5,964 nucleotides of DNA from Noviherbaspirillum sp. (GCA_028292785.1 JAQGLQ010000015.1:1-5964); one strand, 5' to 3'. Counted from the first letter of the stretch, positions 1 to 5,964 are shown. A program made the numbers and translations. Notes: a model not told the origin generated them from the letters alone.

Positions 1-281
1 GCGATGCGGTTCTGAAATTCCAGACGCGCGTCGCCCGTCAGGTGACCATTGCGAAAGTACGTTACAGGCTGGCACTGGACTTGCATATAGTCGACAATGG
101 ACCGGGTATTCCCCCCGACATCCAGGACCGCATTTTTTACCCGCTTGTATCAGGGCGGGAAGGCGGCAGCGGACTGGGACTGACTCTCGCGCAAACGTTC
201 GTACAGCAGCACATGGGAGTAATCGAATGCGAGAGTCGCCCGGGGTGCACGGATTTCAGGATCCTGATACCGCTGCCTTAA
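1..281 (+). CDS. glnL: Nitrogen regulation sensor histidine kinase NtrB (NR(II)), C-terminal fragment
   Basis: This is the 3' end of ntrB/glnL; the reading frame is open from base 3 and stops with TAA at 279-281, leaving 92 codons. The fragment holds the end of the HATPase_c ATP-binding domain. The G1 box DNGPGIP lies at visible residues 31-37, an F-box-like RIFYPLVSGR at 43-52, and the G2 box GGSGLGL at 54-60, followed by the usual C-terminal beta strands ending ILIPLP. The PAS domain, the phosphoaccepting His and the N box lie before the window. By family knowledge, NtrB is a cytoplasmic kinase/phosphatase that responds to PII proteins and phosphorylates NtrC. The next gene, 41 bp downstream on the same strand, encodes NtrC, which separates this from other HATPase kinases. 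An internal GTG at 42 is not a real start, because homology extends upstream of it. Confidence 0.93.
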   Translation, partial: DAVLKFQTRVARQVTIAKVRYRLALDLHIVDNGPGIPPDIQDRIFYPLVSGREGGSGLGLTLAQTFVQQHMGVIECESRPGCTDFRILIPLP

Positions 282-322
282 TGACAGCTTGAAGCATCAG
301 CATCGTGAGCGAACCCTAAAAT

Positions 323-1855
323 ATGAAGCCAATCTGGATTGTTGACGACGACGAATCAATTCGCTGGGTACTTGAAAAAGCCCTGGCACGCGAAAACCTC
401 GCAACCAAAAGCTTCTCCAACGCACGCGACGCCATGGGGGCGCTCCATGACAGTGCACCCCAAGTACTCGTTTCAGATATCCGCATGCCGGGAACATCTG
501 GCCTCGAATTGCTGCAAGCGGCGAAGGCCAAGCATCCGGGCCTGCCGGTCATTATCATCACCGCTTTCTCGGACCTCGACTCCGCGGTAGCCGCGTTTCA
601 GGGCGGTGCCTTCGAGTACCTCGCCAAGCCTTTCGATGTCGACAAGGCGGTCGAACTGATCCGGCGCGCGCTCGACGAAAGCCTGCGCGAAGCGGATGTC
701 GAACAGGCTTCGGCCGAGACGCCGGAGATACTCGGGCAGGCCCCGGCGATGCAGGATGTATTTCGCGCGATCGGCCGCCTGTCGCAATCCAATGTGACGG
801 TGCTCATCACCGGTGAATCGGGCTCCGGCAAGGAACTTGTGGCGCGCGCGCTGCACAAGCATAGTCCGCGCTCCGCGCAGCCATATATCGCGCTGAACAC
901 GGCGGCCATTCCCAAGGATCTGCTCGAATCGGAATTATTCGGCCACGAGCGCGGCGCATTCACCGGAGCGCAGGCAACTCGCCGCGGGCGCTTCGAGCAA
1001 GCGGAAAACGGCACGTTGTTCCTCGATGAAATCGGCGACATGCCGTTCGACCTGCAGACCCGCCTGCTGCGGGTGCTGTCGGATGGACATTTCTACCGCG
1101 TGGGCGGGCATCAGCCGCTGAAAGCGAATGTGCGGGTCATCGCGGCGACGCACCAAAACCTTGAACAAAGGGTCAAGGAAGGCTTGTTCCGCGAAGACCT
1201 GTACCACCGCCTCAATGTCATTCGGCTGCGCCTGCCGAGCTTGCGCGAGCGACGCGAGGACATACCGATTCTCGCGCGCCATTTCCTCGCGCAGAGTGCG
1301 AAGCAGCTCGGCGTCGAAGCCAAGCGCATGTCCGATAGCGCGATGCAGTTCCTGTCGAGCCTGGACCTGCCGGGCAACGTACGGCAACTCGAGAACCTGT
1401 GTAACTGGATCACCGTGATGGCTCCGGGCCAGACGGTCGAGATCAAGGACCTGCCCCAGGATCTGACCGGCAACCAGTACGCCGCGCATACCGCTGCGGC
1501 GATACCGGTCGCGGCGGGTCAGCCGTCGGAAGCGCAGCCCGACACCGGCGCTGTCAACGGCATGGCCGCTGCGGCATTCCAGCCCGACGCCCGCATGCCG
1601 GTCACGGGCACCGCGCCCGCGCCCAGCTCGAGCTGGATTTCGTTGCTGGAGACGGAAGCGGCGCACATGCTCGCCGATGGCCAGCCGGAGGTGATGGATG
1701 CGCTCGGCCGGCAATTCGAATCGACGCTTATCAAGACAGCATTGAAGCATACCCATGGTCGCAAGAACGATGCGGCGGTGCGGCTTGGCATTGGACGCAA
1801 CACCATCACCAGAAAAATCCACGAGCTGGGGATCGACGGCGCCAAAGAGGAATAA
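323..1855 (+). CDS. ntrC: Nitrogen regulation response regulator NtrC (NR(I)), sigma-54 activator
   Basis: NtrC (GlnG) is the response regulator phosphorylated by NtrB; it activates sigma-54 promoters of nitrogen-assimilation genes. The 510-residue protein has three parts. The receiver domain (about 3-120) has acidic pocket D8-D10, phosphoacceptor D52 in SDIRMPG, T80 and K102. The AAA+ domain (about 138-370) has Walker A GESGSGKE at 164-171, the sigma-54-contacting GAFTGA loop at 211-216, Walker B LFLDEIG at 232-238, and sensor II LPGNVRQLEN at 349-358. A Fis-type helix-turn-helix lies at about 465-503 (NDAAVRLGIGRNTITRKI). An in-frame TAA at 317-319 leaves the ATG at 323 as the start; the Shine-Dalgarno is poor (only GAG at 307-309), which suggests expression linked to ntrB translation. 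Residues about 380-435 form an Ala/Pro-rich linker, making the protein longer than E. coli NtrC (469 residues, from memory). Confidence 0.97.
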   Translation: MKPIWIVDDDESIRWVLEKALARENLATKSFSNARDAMGALHDSAPQVLVSDIRMPGTSGLELLQAAKAKHPGLPVIIITAFSDLDSAVAAFQGGAFEYLAKPFDVDKAVELIRRALDESLREADVEQASAETPEILGQAPAMQDVFRAIGRLSQSNVTVLITGESGSGKELVARALHKHSPRSAQPYIALNTAAIPKDLLESELFGHERGAFTGAQATRRGRFEQAENGTLFLDEIGDMPFDLQTRLLRVLSDGHFYRVGGHQPLKANVRVIAATHQNLEQRVKEGLFREDLYHRLNVIRLRLPSLRERREDIPILARHFLAQSAKQLGVEAKRMSDSAMQFLSSLDLPGNVRQLENLCNWITVMAPGQTVEIKDLPQDLTGNQYAAHTAAAIPVAAGQPSEAQPDTGAVNGMAAAAFQPDARMPVTGTAPAPSSSWISLLETEAAHMLADGQPEVMDALGRQFESTLIKTALKHTHGRKNDAAVRLGIGRNTITRKIHELGIDGAKEE

Positions 1856-1884
1856 CGCTGTCGTTTATCCACGTGTGGAAAGCG
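1856..1884. repeat. Imperfect inverted repeat directly after the ntrC stop
   Basis: The core TCCAC-GT-GTGGA (1868-1879) is flanked by CGCT at 1856-1859 and AGCG at 1881-1884, giving an imperfect dyad that begins at the first base after the ntrC stop. It might act as a weak 3'-end structure. There is no following T-run, the inner loop is tight and the arms need bulges, so I do not call it an intrinsic terminator. Confidence 0.3.
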
Positions 1885-1954
1885 CATACAACTTTCTGAC
1901 TTCACCGCCGCTCTGCCGCTTGCCCCGGCACGAGCGGCATCAACCATTCCGCGT

Positions 1955-1966
1955 ATAAAGCTTTAT
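1955..1966. repeat. Perfect 12-bp palindrome ATAAAGCTTTAT in the ntrC-phospholipase D gap
   Basis: ATAAAGCTTTAT is its own reverse complement and is one of the few A/T-rich stretches in this gap. TATAAA at 1954-1959 resembles a -10 box, so this could be an operator or promoter element for the phospholipase D gene. I found no -35 element at 16-18 bp spacing; TTGCCC at 1920-1925 is 28 bp away. The role is open. Confidence 0.35.
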
Positions 1967-2027
1967 CGAGCGCAAGCACGGATATGCCCAAACACGTACC
2001 ATGGGCTCCCATTCCCAACATTTTGTT

Positions 2028-2057
2028 CGGCTTTGACGCGCCGCCGTGTCGAAGCCG
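2028..2057 (+). promoter_or_regulatory. Strong hairpin in the leader of the phospholipase D gene
   Basis: CGGCTTTGAC (2028-2037) pairs with GTCGAAGCCG (2048-2057) over 10 bp including one G-U pair. Two further inner pairs are possible (2038-2039 with 2046-2047), leaving a loop of about six bases. It ends 17 bases before the GTG at 2075. The alternative TTG start at 2033 would lie inside its left arm, which makes that start less likely. No T-run follows, so it is not a standard terminator. A translational or mRNA-stability role is inference. Confidence 0.4.
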
Positions 2058-2074
2058 TTACAGCCAAGCGCCAC

Positions 2075-3355
2075 GTGAAAAAAACAATCAATTACGTGCA
2101 TATTGCAGTGACCGCCGTCATCACGGCGGTTGTTGCGCTTCTCATTGCCAACATGATGGGCAGCGAAAAGCAGATCGAGAGCAAGGTCGAACGTTTGTAT
2201 TCGGTGACCGATGCGCAGTTTCTGCGGTCGATGGGAATTCTGCTCGGCCCGACGATCATGGAGGGAAACCGCATACAGCATCTGGAGAACGGCGATGAAA
2301 TTTTTCCGTCGATGCTGGAAGCGATCCGGTCGGCCAGAAAAACCATTACCTTCGAAACCTATATCTATTGGTCCGGCGAGATCGGCAAGCGGTTCGCCGA
2401 CGCGTTCTGCGAACGCGCGACCGCGGGCGTGAAGGTGCATATCCTGCTTGACTGGGTCGGCAGCGCGAAGATGGATCAGGAAATGCTCGACGAGCTTGAA
2501 AACTGCAGGATAGAAGTGGAGCGTTATCACGAACCGGCGTGGCACAACCTGACGCGCATGAATAACCGGACGCACCGCAAGCTCCTGGTCGCGGATGGGC
2601 GCGTGGCGTTTACCGGTGGTGTGGGCATTGCCGACCAGTGGACCGGCGATGGGCAGGATCCCTCGCATTGGCGCGATTCGCATTTCCGCGTCGAGGGGCC
2701 CGCGGCCACCCAATTCCAGGCGGTATTTCTCGATAACTGGACCAAGGCCACCGGACGCGTGCTGCATTCGTCGGACTATTTTCCGGATATACCGAATACA
2801 GGGAAGATGCGGGCGCAAATGTTCAGCAGTTCCCCGACGGGGGGCAGCGAAAGCATGCAACTGATGTATCTGCTGTCGATCGCCTCGGCCAGCAAGAGCA
2901 TCCTGTTGTCCAGTTCATACTTCGTGCCCGACGAGCTTGTCATCAAGGCGCTGGCGGAAGCCGCGCGGCGTGGCGTGCGCATCCGCATCATCACGCCGGG
3001 GACGCTGATCGACACGGAGATGGTAAGGCGCGCATCGCGCGCGCGCTGGGGCAAGCTGCTTGAAGCAGGCGTTGAGATCTTCGAATACCAGCCGACGATG
3101 TTCCATTGCAAGGTGATGGTGGTCGACGACTTCCTGGTATCGACCGGCTCCACCAATTTCGATAACCGTTCTTTCCGGTTGAACGATGAGGCGAATCTGA
3201 ATATCTACAATGCGGAATTCGCCGCGCAGATGCGTGCGGTATTCGAAAAGGATCTGGCAAAGTCGCGCCGCATTACGCTGGAACAGTGGCAGCAGCGGCC
3301 TCTGACAGAAAAAATAATGGAACACACGCTGTCGCTGTTCGGCGCGCAGCTATAG
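2075..3355 (+). CDS. Membrane-anchored phospholipase D/cardiolipin synthase-like protein
   Basis: The protein (426 residues from GTG 2075) belongs to the phospholipase D superfamily and most resembles bacterial cardiolipin synthases, which move phosphatidyl groups between membrane phospholipids. It has the two expected catalytic HxKxxxxD motifs: H167-K169-D174 in HRKLLVAD followed by GG, and H344-K346-D351 in HCKVMVVD followed by STNFDNRSF. The N-terminus MKKTINYV followed by a hydrophobic stretch (about 9-28) looks like a single inner-membrane anchor, unlike the two-helix ClsA type and the soluble ClsB type. I prefer GTG 2075 because it gives Lys-rich residues before the anchor. The frame also opens at TTG 2033, adding 14 basic residues, and neither start has a clear Shine-Dalgarno. 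The gene follows ntrC by 219 bp and is probably a separate transcription unit. The exact substrate is not proven, so no symbol is given. Confidence 0.88.
   Translation: MKKTINYVHIAVTAVITAVVALLIANMMGSEKQIESKVERLYSVTDAQFLRSMGILLGPTIMEGNRIQHLENGDEIFPSMLEAIRSARKTITFETYIYWSGEIGKRFADAFCERATAGVKVHILLDWVGSAKMDQEMLDELENCRIEVERYHEPAWHNLTRMNNRTHRKLLVADGRVAFTGGVGIADQWTGDGQDPSHWRDSHFRVEGPAATQFQAVFLDNWTKATGRVLHSSDYFPDIPNTGKMRAQMFSSSPTGGSESMQLMYLLSIASASKSILLSSSYFVPDELVIKALAEAARRGVRIRIITPGTLIDTEMVRRASRARWGKLLEAGVEIFEYQPTMFHCKVMVVDDFLVSTGSTNFDNRSFRLNDEANLNIYNAEFAAQMRAVFEKDLAKSRRITLEQWQQRPLTEKIMEHTLSLFGAQL
2111..2130 (+). repeat. Perfect 8-bp stem-loop inside the early phospholipase D coding region
   Basis: ACCGCCGT (2111-2118) and ACGGCGGT (2123-2130) are perfectly complementary around the loop CATC. 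It lies 36 bases after the GTG start, within codons for the hydrophobic anchor (VTAVITAVV). It could influence early elongation, or could be chance from GC-rich Ala/Val/Thr codons. TTGTTG follows, but there is no true T-run. Confidence 0.4.
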
Positions 3356-3366
3356 ATACCAGGCGT

Positions 3367-3588
3367 TCACGACCGCCGGCGAGGATATCCCTCGGCGCTT
3401 ATCCTTATCCATACCTTGTCTTTTTCTTCGTCGGTCATGAATACCCATTGCGATACTTCGGCGACGGTGCGTCCGCATCCGCGGCATACCTCGTCGAAGG
3501 TGGTCGAGCAGACGGCTACGCAGGGGGTGTCGGGGCGGTTGGGGCGGGAATTTTGCATGATCGGGCTTTCGGGAAACCCGCCCATCAT
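3367..3588 (-). CDS. DUF1289 family small four-cysteine protein
   Basis: This 73-residue protein carries the DUF1289 signature: TPCVAVCSTT, then CRGCGRTVAEVSQWVFMTDEEKDKVW. Four cysteines (23, 27, 35, 38) in a C-x3-C-x7-C-x2-C pattern suggest a small metal-binding fold, although no biochemical role is established that I know of. The start is uncertain. Adjacent ATGs at 3588 and 3585 give the long form; an ATG at 3558 (MQNSRPNRPDTPC) gives 63 residues, closer to the usual family length, and leaves the whole Cys motif intact. No start has a good Shine-Dalgarno. The gene lies 21 bp (or 51 bp for the short form) downstream of the prpR stop on the same strand, so co-transcription with prpR is possible. 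Its 3' end faces the phospholipase D gene with 11 bp between stop codons. Confidence 0.85.
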   Translation of the reverse strand: MMGGFPESPIMQNSRPNRPDTPCVAVCSTTFDEVCRGCGRTVAEVSQWVFMTDEEKDKVWIRISAEGYPRRRS

Positions 3589-3609
3589 AGGGGATAAGCC
3601 GCGCGAACA

Positions 3610-5232
3610 CTACTGCCGCGCGATCTCGCGCTTGCTGCGTCCAAGCTTGCGCCACAGCGTGGTGCGGCTGATGCCGAGATGTTTCGCGGCGGCTTCGCGG
3701 TTGCCGTTGAATCGCGCAAGCACCTGCTCGATCGACTCAGCCGATTCGACCGGGCCGGGCGATAAGGGACTTGCCGTTGCGGTAGCGTGATTCAGTTCGG
3801 GAGCCACCGACACGAGAAATCCGGACGATAGGGCCTGCAATGGTTCGTCCGCGAGAAACAGGGCGACCCGTTCCATCAGGTTGCGCAGTTCACGTACATT
3901 TCCCGGCCATGAATACGCGCTCAGCACCGGCACACATGCGGCGACTTCGGCATGCAGGTTCGCATGCGGGCGCACGCCCAGCGCCGCCATCGCATTTTTC
4001 AGGCACCACTGCGCGAGCGTCACCAGATCCTCGGGCCGCTCGCGCAGGGGTGGCAGCGACATCCGCAGCACGCCGAGACGATAAAACAGGTCGGCGCGGA
4101 AGCGGCCGTCCCTGATGCGCTGATCAAGATCGCAATGTGTGGCGCTGATGATGCGGACATTGACCTGGATGGGGCGAGTGCCGCCGACCCGCACTACCTC
4201 GCGCTCCTCCAGCACACGCAGCAACCGGGTCTGCAGCGCAAGCGGCATTTCGCCGATCTCGTCGAGGAACAGTGTGCCGCGATTGGCCGCTTCGAACAGG
4301 CCCGCATGACCACCGCGCCGCGATCCGGTGAACGCGCCTTCCTCATGGCCGAACAGTTCGGATTCCAGGAGGGACTCGGCGACCGCTCCGCAGTTGATGG
4401 CGACAAATGGCTGATGCGCGCGCGCGCTTTCGCGATGAATTGCTTGTGCCGCGAGTTCCTTGCCAGTGCCTGTCTCGCCCTGTATCAGCACCGTCGCAGG
4501 CGACTTGGAAAACAATTCGATGGATCGACGTGCAGTCTGCATGACGGGCGAGTCGCCGCGTAAATCACCGAGTGCGTATTTCGCGCGATGGCTGTCCGCC
4601 ACGGCCCGCCGCCGCCCGTGCACCGATTCAAGAGGAGTGAATTGCGCGATCTCCAGCGCCTCGACAAATGCTTGCCGCACGGATGTTTCGGAATAAACGA
4701 ATATGCCCGCGAGTCCGGCCTCCTCGGCAAGGTCGGTCACCAGTCCGGCTCCCACGACCGCCTTGATGCCGTTGGTTTTCATCTCGTTGATCTGCGCGCG
4801 CGCATCCTCTTCGGTCACATAGATGCGTTGCATGATTTTCAGCCCGAAAGCGGCCTGGAATTCGGCCAGTTCCGGCATCGTTTCCTGATAGGTAATCAAT
4901 CCGATCTCGGATGAAATCCTGCGCGCGCGAGCCAGGGCCTGCATCACGTCGAAGCCGGTGGCCTTGGCGATGACCACCGGGATCGATAGCCGGCTTTTCA
5001 GATATGCGGCATTCGATCCGGCCGCGATCACCGCATCGCATCGTTCATTGGCGAGCAGTTCCCGGATATGGCTGACCGCGTCTTCGAAACCGAGACGGAT
5101 CGGCGCTATCGTCGCACGCTCGTCGAATTCAGGCGTAATGTCACGGAAAAGATCGGACAGGCGCGAGATGGCTACCGTCCAGATGACGGGCTTTTCTGTA
5201 TTTTCGACAAGGCGGGAAGGATTGCGGCTCAT
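3610..5232 (-). CDS. prpR: Propionate catabolism regulator PrpR, sigma-54-dependent activator
   Basis: PrpR activates the 2-methylcitrate cycle (prp) operon together with sigma-54 RNA polymerase; in enterobacteria it responds to 2-methylcitrate. The 540-residue protein has three parts. The PrpR_N sensory domain (about 15-195) begins [18 protein letters not shown]. The AAA+ domain (about 225-460) has Walker A GETGTGKE at 252-259, GAFTGS at 299-304, Walker B LFLDEIGE at 321-328 and sensor [12 protein letters not shown] at 442-451. A C-terminal Fis-type helix-turn-helix lies at about 500-532 ([20 protein letters not shown]). There is no receiver domain, so it is a one-component regulator. The ATG at 5232 places the sensory domain at the expected distance, with a weak GGGTGA just upstream. 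The gene is divergent from prpB. Its start codon abuts a cluster of repeat half-sites, which suggests autoregulation. Confidence 0.96.
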   Translation of the reverse strand: MSRNPSRLVENTEKPVIWTVAISRLSDLFRDITPEFDERATIAPIRLGFEDAVSHIRELLANERCDAVIAAGSNAAYLKSRLSIPVVIAKATGFDVMQALARARRISSEIGLITYQETMPELAEFQAAFGLKIMQRIYVTEEDARAQINEMKTNGIKAVVGAGLVTDLAEEAGLAGIFVYSETSVRQAFVEALEIAQFTPLESVHGRRRAVADSHRAKYALGDLRGDSPVMQTARRSIELFSKSPATVLIQGETGTGKELAAQAIHRESARAHQPFVAINCGAVAESLLESELFGHEEGAFTGSRRGGHAGLFEAANRGTLFLDEIGEMPLALQTRLLRVLEEREVVRVGGTRPIQVNVRIISATHCDLDQRIRDGRFRADLFYRLGVLRMSLPPLRERPEDLVTLAQWCLKNAMAALGVRPHANLHAEVAACVPVLSAYSWPGNVRELRNLMERVALFLADEPLQALSSGFLVSVAPELNHATATASPLSPGPVESAESIEQVLARFNGNREAAAKHLGISRTTLWRKLGRSKREIARQ

Positions 5233-5280
5233 GTTTCACCCAGTGTTTCACCGTTTCAAATGTAACATAGGATGAAACAT
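5231..5280. promoter_or_regulatory. Cluster of GTTTCA/TGAAAC half-sites, candidate PrpR operator
   Basis: GTTTCA occurs at 5233-5238, 5245-5250 and 5253-5258, and its reverse complement TGAAAC at 5273-5278. The outer copies form the 8-bp inverted repeat ATGTTTCA (5231-5238)/TGAAACAT (5273-5280). TGTTTCACC is repeated directly at 5232 and 5244, and the near-palindrome ATGTAACAT lies at 5260-5268. The cluster is roughly 120-165 bp upstream of the sigma-54 promoter, a normal distance for an enhancer of this activator class. It also covers the prpR leader, so PrpR bound here could both activate prpB and limit its own synthesis. That PrpR is the binder is inferred. Confidence 0.6.
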
Positions 5281-5395
5281 GCCAGCGCTTCTCCCCATGG
5301 GTCATCCTTTCCAGGTTGCTTGCAGGTGCCTGAGTGGAAACATTTATTTGTCGCGTGTATCGGTGCGATTCAATATTGGGTTGCATCGGTTCGCA

Positions 5396-5411
5396 TGGCA
5401 CGATGGTTGCA
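5396..5411 (+). promoter_or_regulatory. Sigma-54 (-24/-12) promoter of prpB
   Basis: TGGCACG-ATGG-TTGCA matches the sigma-54 consensus TGGCACG-N4-TTGCA at every fixed base. The GG (5397-5398) and GC (5409-5410) are separated by the required 10 bases. Transcription would start near 5421-5422, giving a prpB leader of roughly 60 bases. It fits known prp control, in which PrpR activates a sigma-54 promoter. I could not find a convincing IHF site between it and the upstream half-sites. Confidence 0.88.
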
Positions 5412-5467
5412 GACGAGATGCCCCGACATGTCACTGAAACACTACGATTCACGGACTACTACGGAGC

Positions 5468-5475
5468 AGGAAAGG
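5468..5475 (+). promoter_or_regulatory. Ribosome-binding site of prpB
   Basis: The purine-rich AGGAAAGG ends 8 bases before the ATG at 5484. It is the clearest Shine-Dalgarno in the window and fixes the prpB start. Confidence 0.75.
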
Positions 5476-5483
5476 TACACACT

Positions 5484-5964
5484 ATGAATCCCAATTCCCC
5501 GGGGGCCGCACTACGACAAGCGGTGGAAGAAGAATCCCCGTTGCAGGTGATCGGCGCAATCAACGCCAACCATGCCCTGCTTGCGAAGCGCGCAGGCTTC
5601 AGGGCGATCTACCTTTCCGGCGGCGGCGTCGCTGCCGGCTCCCTTGGCTTGCCTGACCTCGGCATTTCAAATCTCGACGATGTGCTGACGGACGTTCGCC
5701 GTATCACCGATGTCTGCGATCTGCCGTTGCTGGTCGACGCGGACACGGGGTTTGGCGCCTCCGCCTTCAATGTCGCCCGCACGGTCCGCTCGATGATCAA
5801 GTTCGGCGCCGCCGGAATGCATATCGAAGATCAGGTGGGCGCGAAGCGTTGCGGCCATCGTCCCAACAAGGAGATCGTCGGCAAGCAGGAGATGGTGGAC
5901 CGCATCAAGGCCGCCGTCGATGCGCGCACCGACGAGAACTTCGTGATCATGGCACGCACCGATG
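5484..5964 (+). CDS. prpB: 2-Methylisocitrate lyase PrpB, N-terminal part (runs off the window)
   Basis: PrpB cleaves 2-methylisocitrate to pyruvate and succinate, the last step of the methylcitrate cycle for propionate use, in the cytoplasm. The 160 visible residues (a little over half of a protein of about 295) match the isocitrate lyase/PEP mutase superfamily. Visible features are the substrate loop SGGG at 45-48, D58, the metal-binding pair D85 and D87 in VDADTGFG, E115 in HIEDQ, the catalytic C123 in KRCGHRP, and R158 in MARTD. These positions coincide with the E. coli PrpB numbering as I recall it, so the start and N-terminal spacing look intact. The KRCGHRP form and the adjacent prpR point to PrpB rather than isocitrate lyase AceA or carboxyphosphonoenolpyruvate mutase. 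The gene is read from a sigma-54 promoter with a strong ribosome-binding site. The rest of the operon (prpC and others) is presumably beyond the window. Confidence 0.97.
   Translation, partial: MNPNSPGAALRQAVEEESPLQVIGAINANHALLAKRAGFRAIYLSGGGVAAGSLGLPDLGISNLDDVLTDVRRITDVCDLPLLVDADTGFGASAFNVARTVRSMIKFGAAGMHIEDQVGAKRCGHRPNKEIVGKQEMVDRIKAAVDARTDENFVIMARTD

Noticed and set aside
293..304. Tandem AGCATCAGCATC between ntrB and ntrC
   Set aside because: Only two copies of a 6-mer, with no further repeat and no supporting context.
935..1822. Long open frame of 295 codons on the minus strand across ntrC
   Set aside because: It is the GC-rich shadow of ntrC, which has full domain support; the antisense protein shows no recognisable motif.
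1927..1940. GGCACGAGCGGC as a possible sigma-54 promoter for the phospholipase D gene
   Set aside because: The GG and GC elements are 8 bases apart instead of 10, and the -12 element TTGC is absent.
1940..2860. Minus-strand open frame of 306 codons across the phospholipase D gene
   Set aside because: It overlaps a gene with clear catalytic motifs and has no recognisable domain or ribosome-binding site.
5270..5285. Minus-strand TGGCATG as a possible sigma-54 promoter for prpR
   Set aside because: The -24 half is acceptable, but the bases at the -12 position are CC, not GC, and no TTGCA follows.
5258..5285. Sigma-70 promoter for prpR on the minus strand (TATGTT or TACATT as -10, CTGGCA as -35)
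   Set aside because: Matches are only 4 of 6 and spacings of 10 or 15 bases are unsuitable, so no prpR promoter is annotated.
5340..5395. IHF site in the A/T-richer stretch before the prpB promoter
   Set aside because: No match to WATCAA-N4-TTR on either strand was found by eye.
5379..5411. Repeated GGTTGCA at 5379-5385 and 5405-5411
   Set aside because: The second copy is part of the sigma-54 -12 element. The first lacks a correctly spaced -24 element, and a 7-mer repeat alone is weak.
5272..5487. 71-codon open frame between prpR and prpB
   Set aside because: It runs through the sigma-54 promoter and overlaps the prpB start in another frame, with no Shine-Dalgarno or recognisable family.

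Overview
The window looks like a chromosomal segment from a betaproteobacterium of the order Burkholderiales. An Oxalobacteraceae-like source is my best guess, but only a guess. Codon use is GC-rich. The proteins match betaproteobacterial NtrB/NtrC, PrpR and PrpB in length and motifs, and the ntrBC and prpR/prpB arrangements are typical of that group. I see no mobile element, tRNA, rRNA or CRISPR.

Layout: (1) 1-281 (+) is the C-terminal end of the nitrogen sensor kinase NtrB (GlnL). (2) 323-1855 (+) is its partner response regulator NtrC (GlnG), a sigma-54 activator with an unusually long Ala/Pro-rich linker. (3) 1856-2074 is a gap of about 220 bp containing an imperfect inverted repeat, a perfect 12-bp palindrome and a strong hairpin just before the next gene. 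(4) 2075-3355 (+) is a membrane-anchored phospholipase D/cardiolipin synthase-like protein with two HKD motifs. (5) 3367-3588 (-) is a small four-cysteine DUF1289 protein, convergent with the phospholipase D gene and 11 bp from it. (6) 3610-5232 (-) is PrpR, the sigma-54-dependent activator of propionate catabolism, just upstream of and co-directional with the DUF1289 gene. (7) 5233-5483 is a divergent control region with a cluster of GTTTCA/TGAAAC half-sites next to the prpR start, a consensus-perfect sigma-54 promoter and a good prpB ribosome-binding site. (8) 5484 to the end (+) is prpB, 2-methylisocitrate lyase, cut by the window edge.

Two sigma-54 circuits therefore lie side by side. NtrB-NtrC is a two-component phosphorelay for nitrogen status. 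PrpR is a one-component metabolite sensor, known in enterobacteria to respond to 2-methylcitrate, that drives the methylcitrate cycle operon beginning with prpB. The phospholipase D and DUF1289 genes have no obvious functional tie to either circuit. Most of the window is recognisable housekeeping and catabolic regulation. The parts most worth a second look are the divergent prp control region and the two hairpins bracketing the start of the phospholipase D gene. I found no evidence for a novel multi-gene system.
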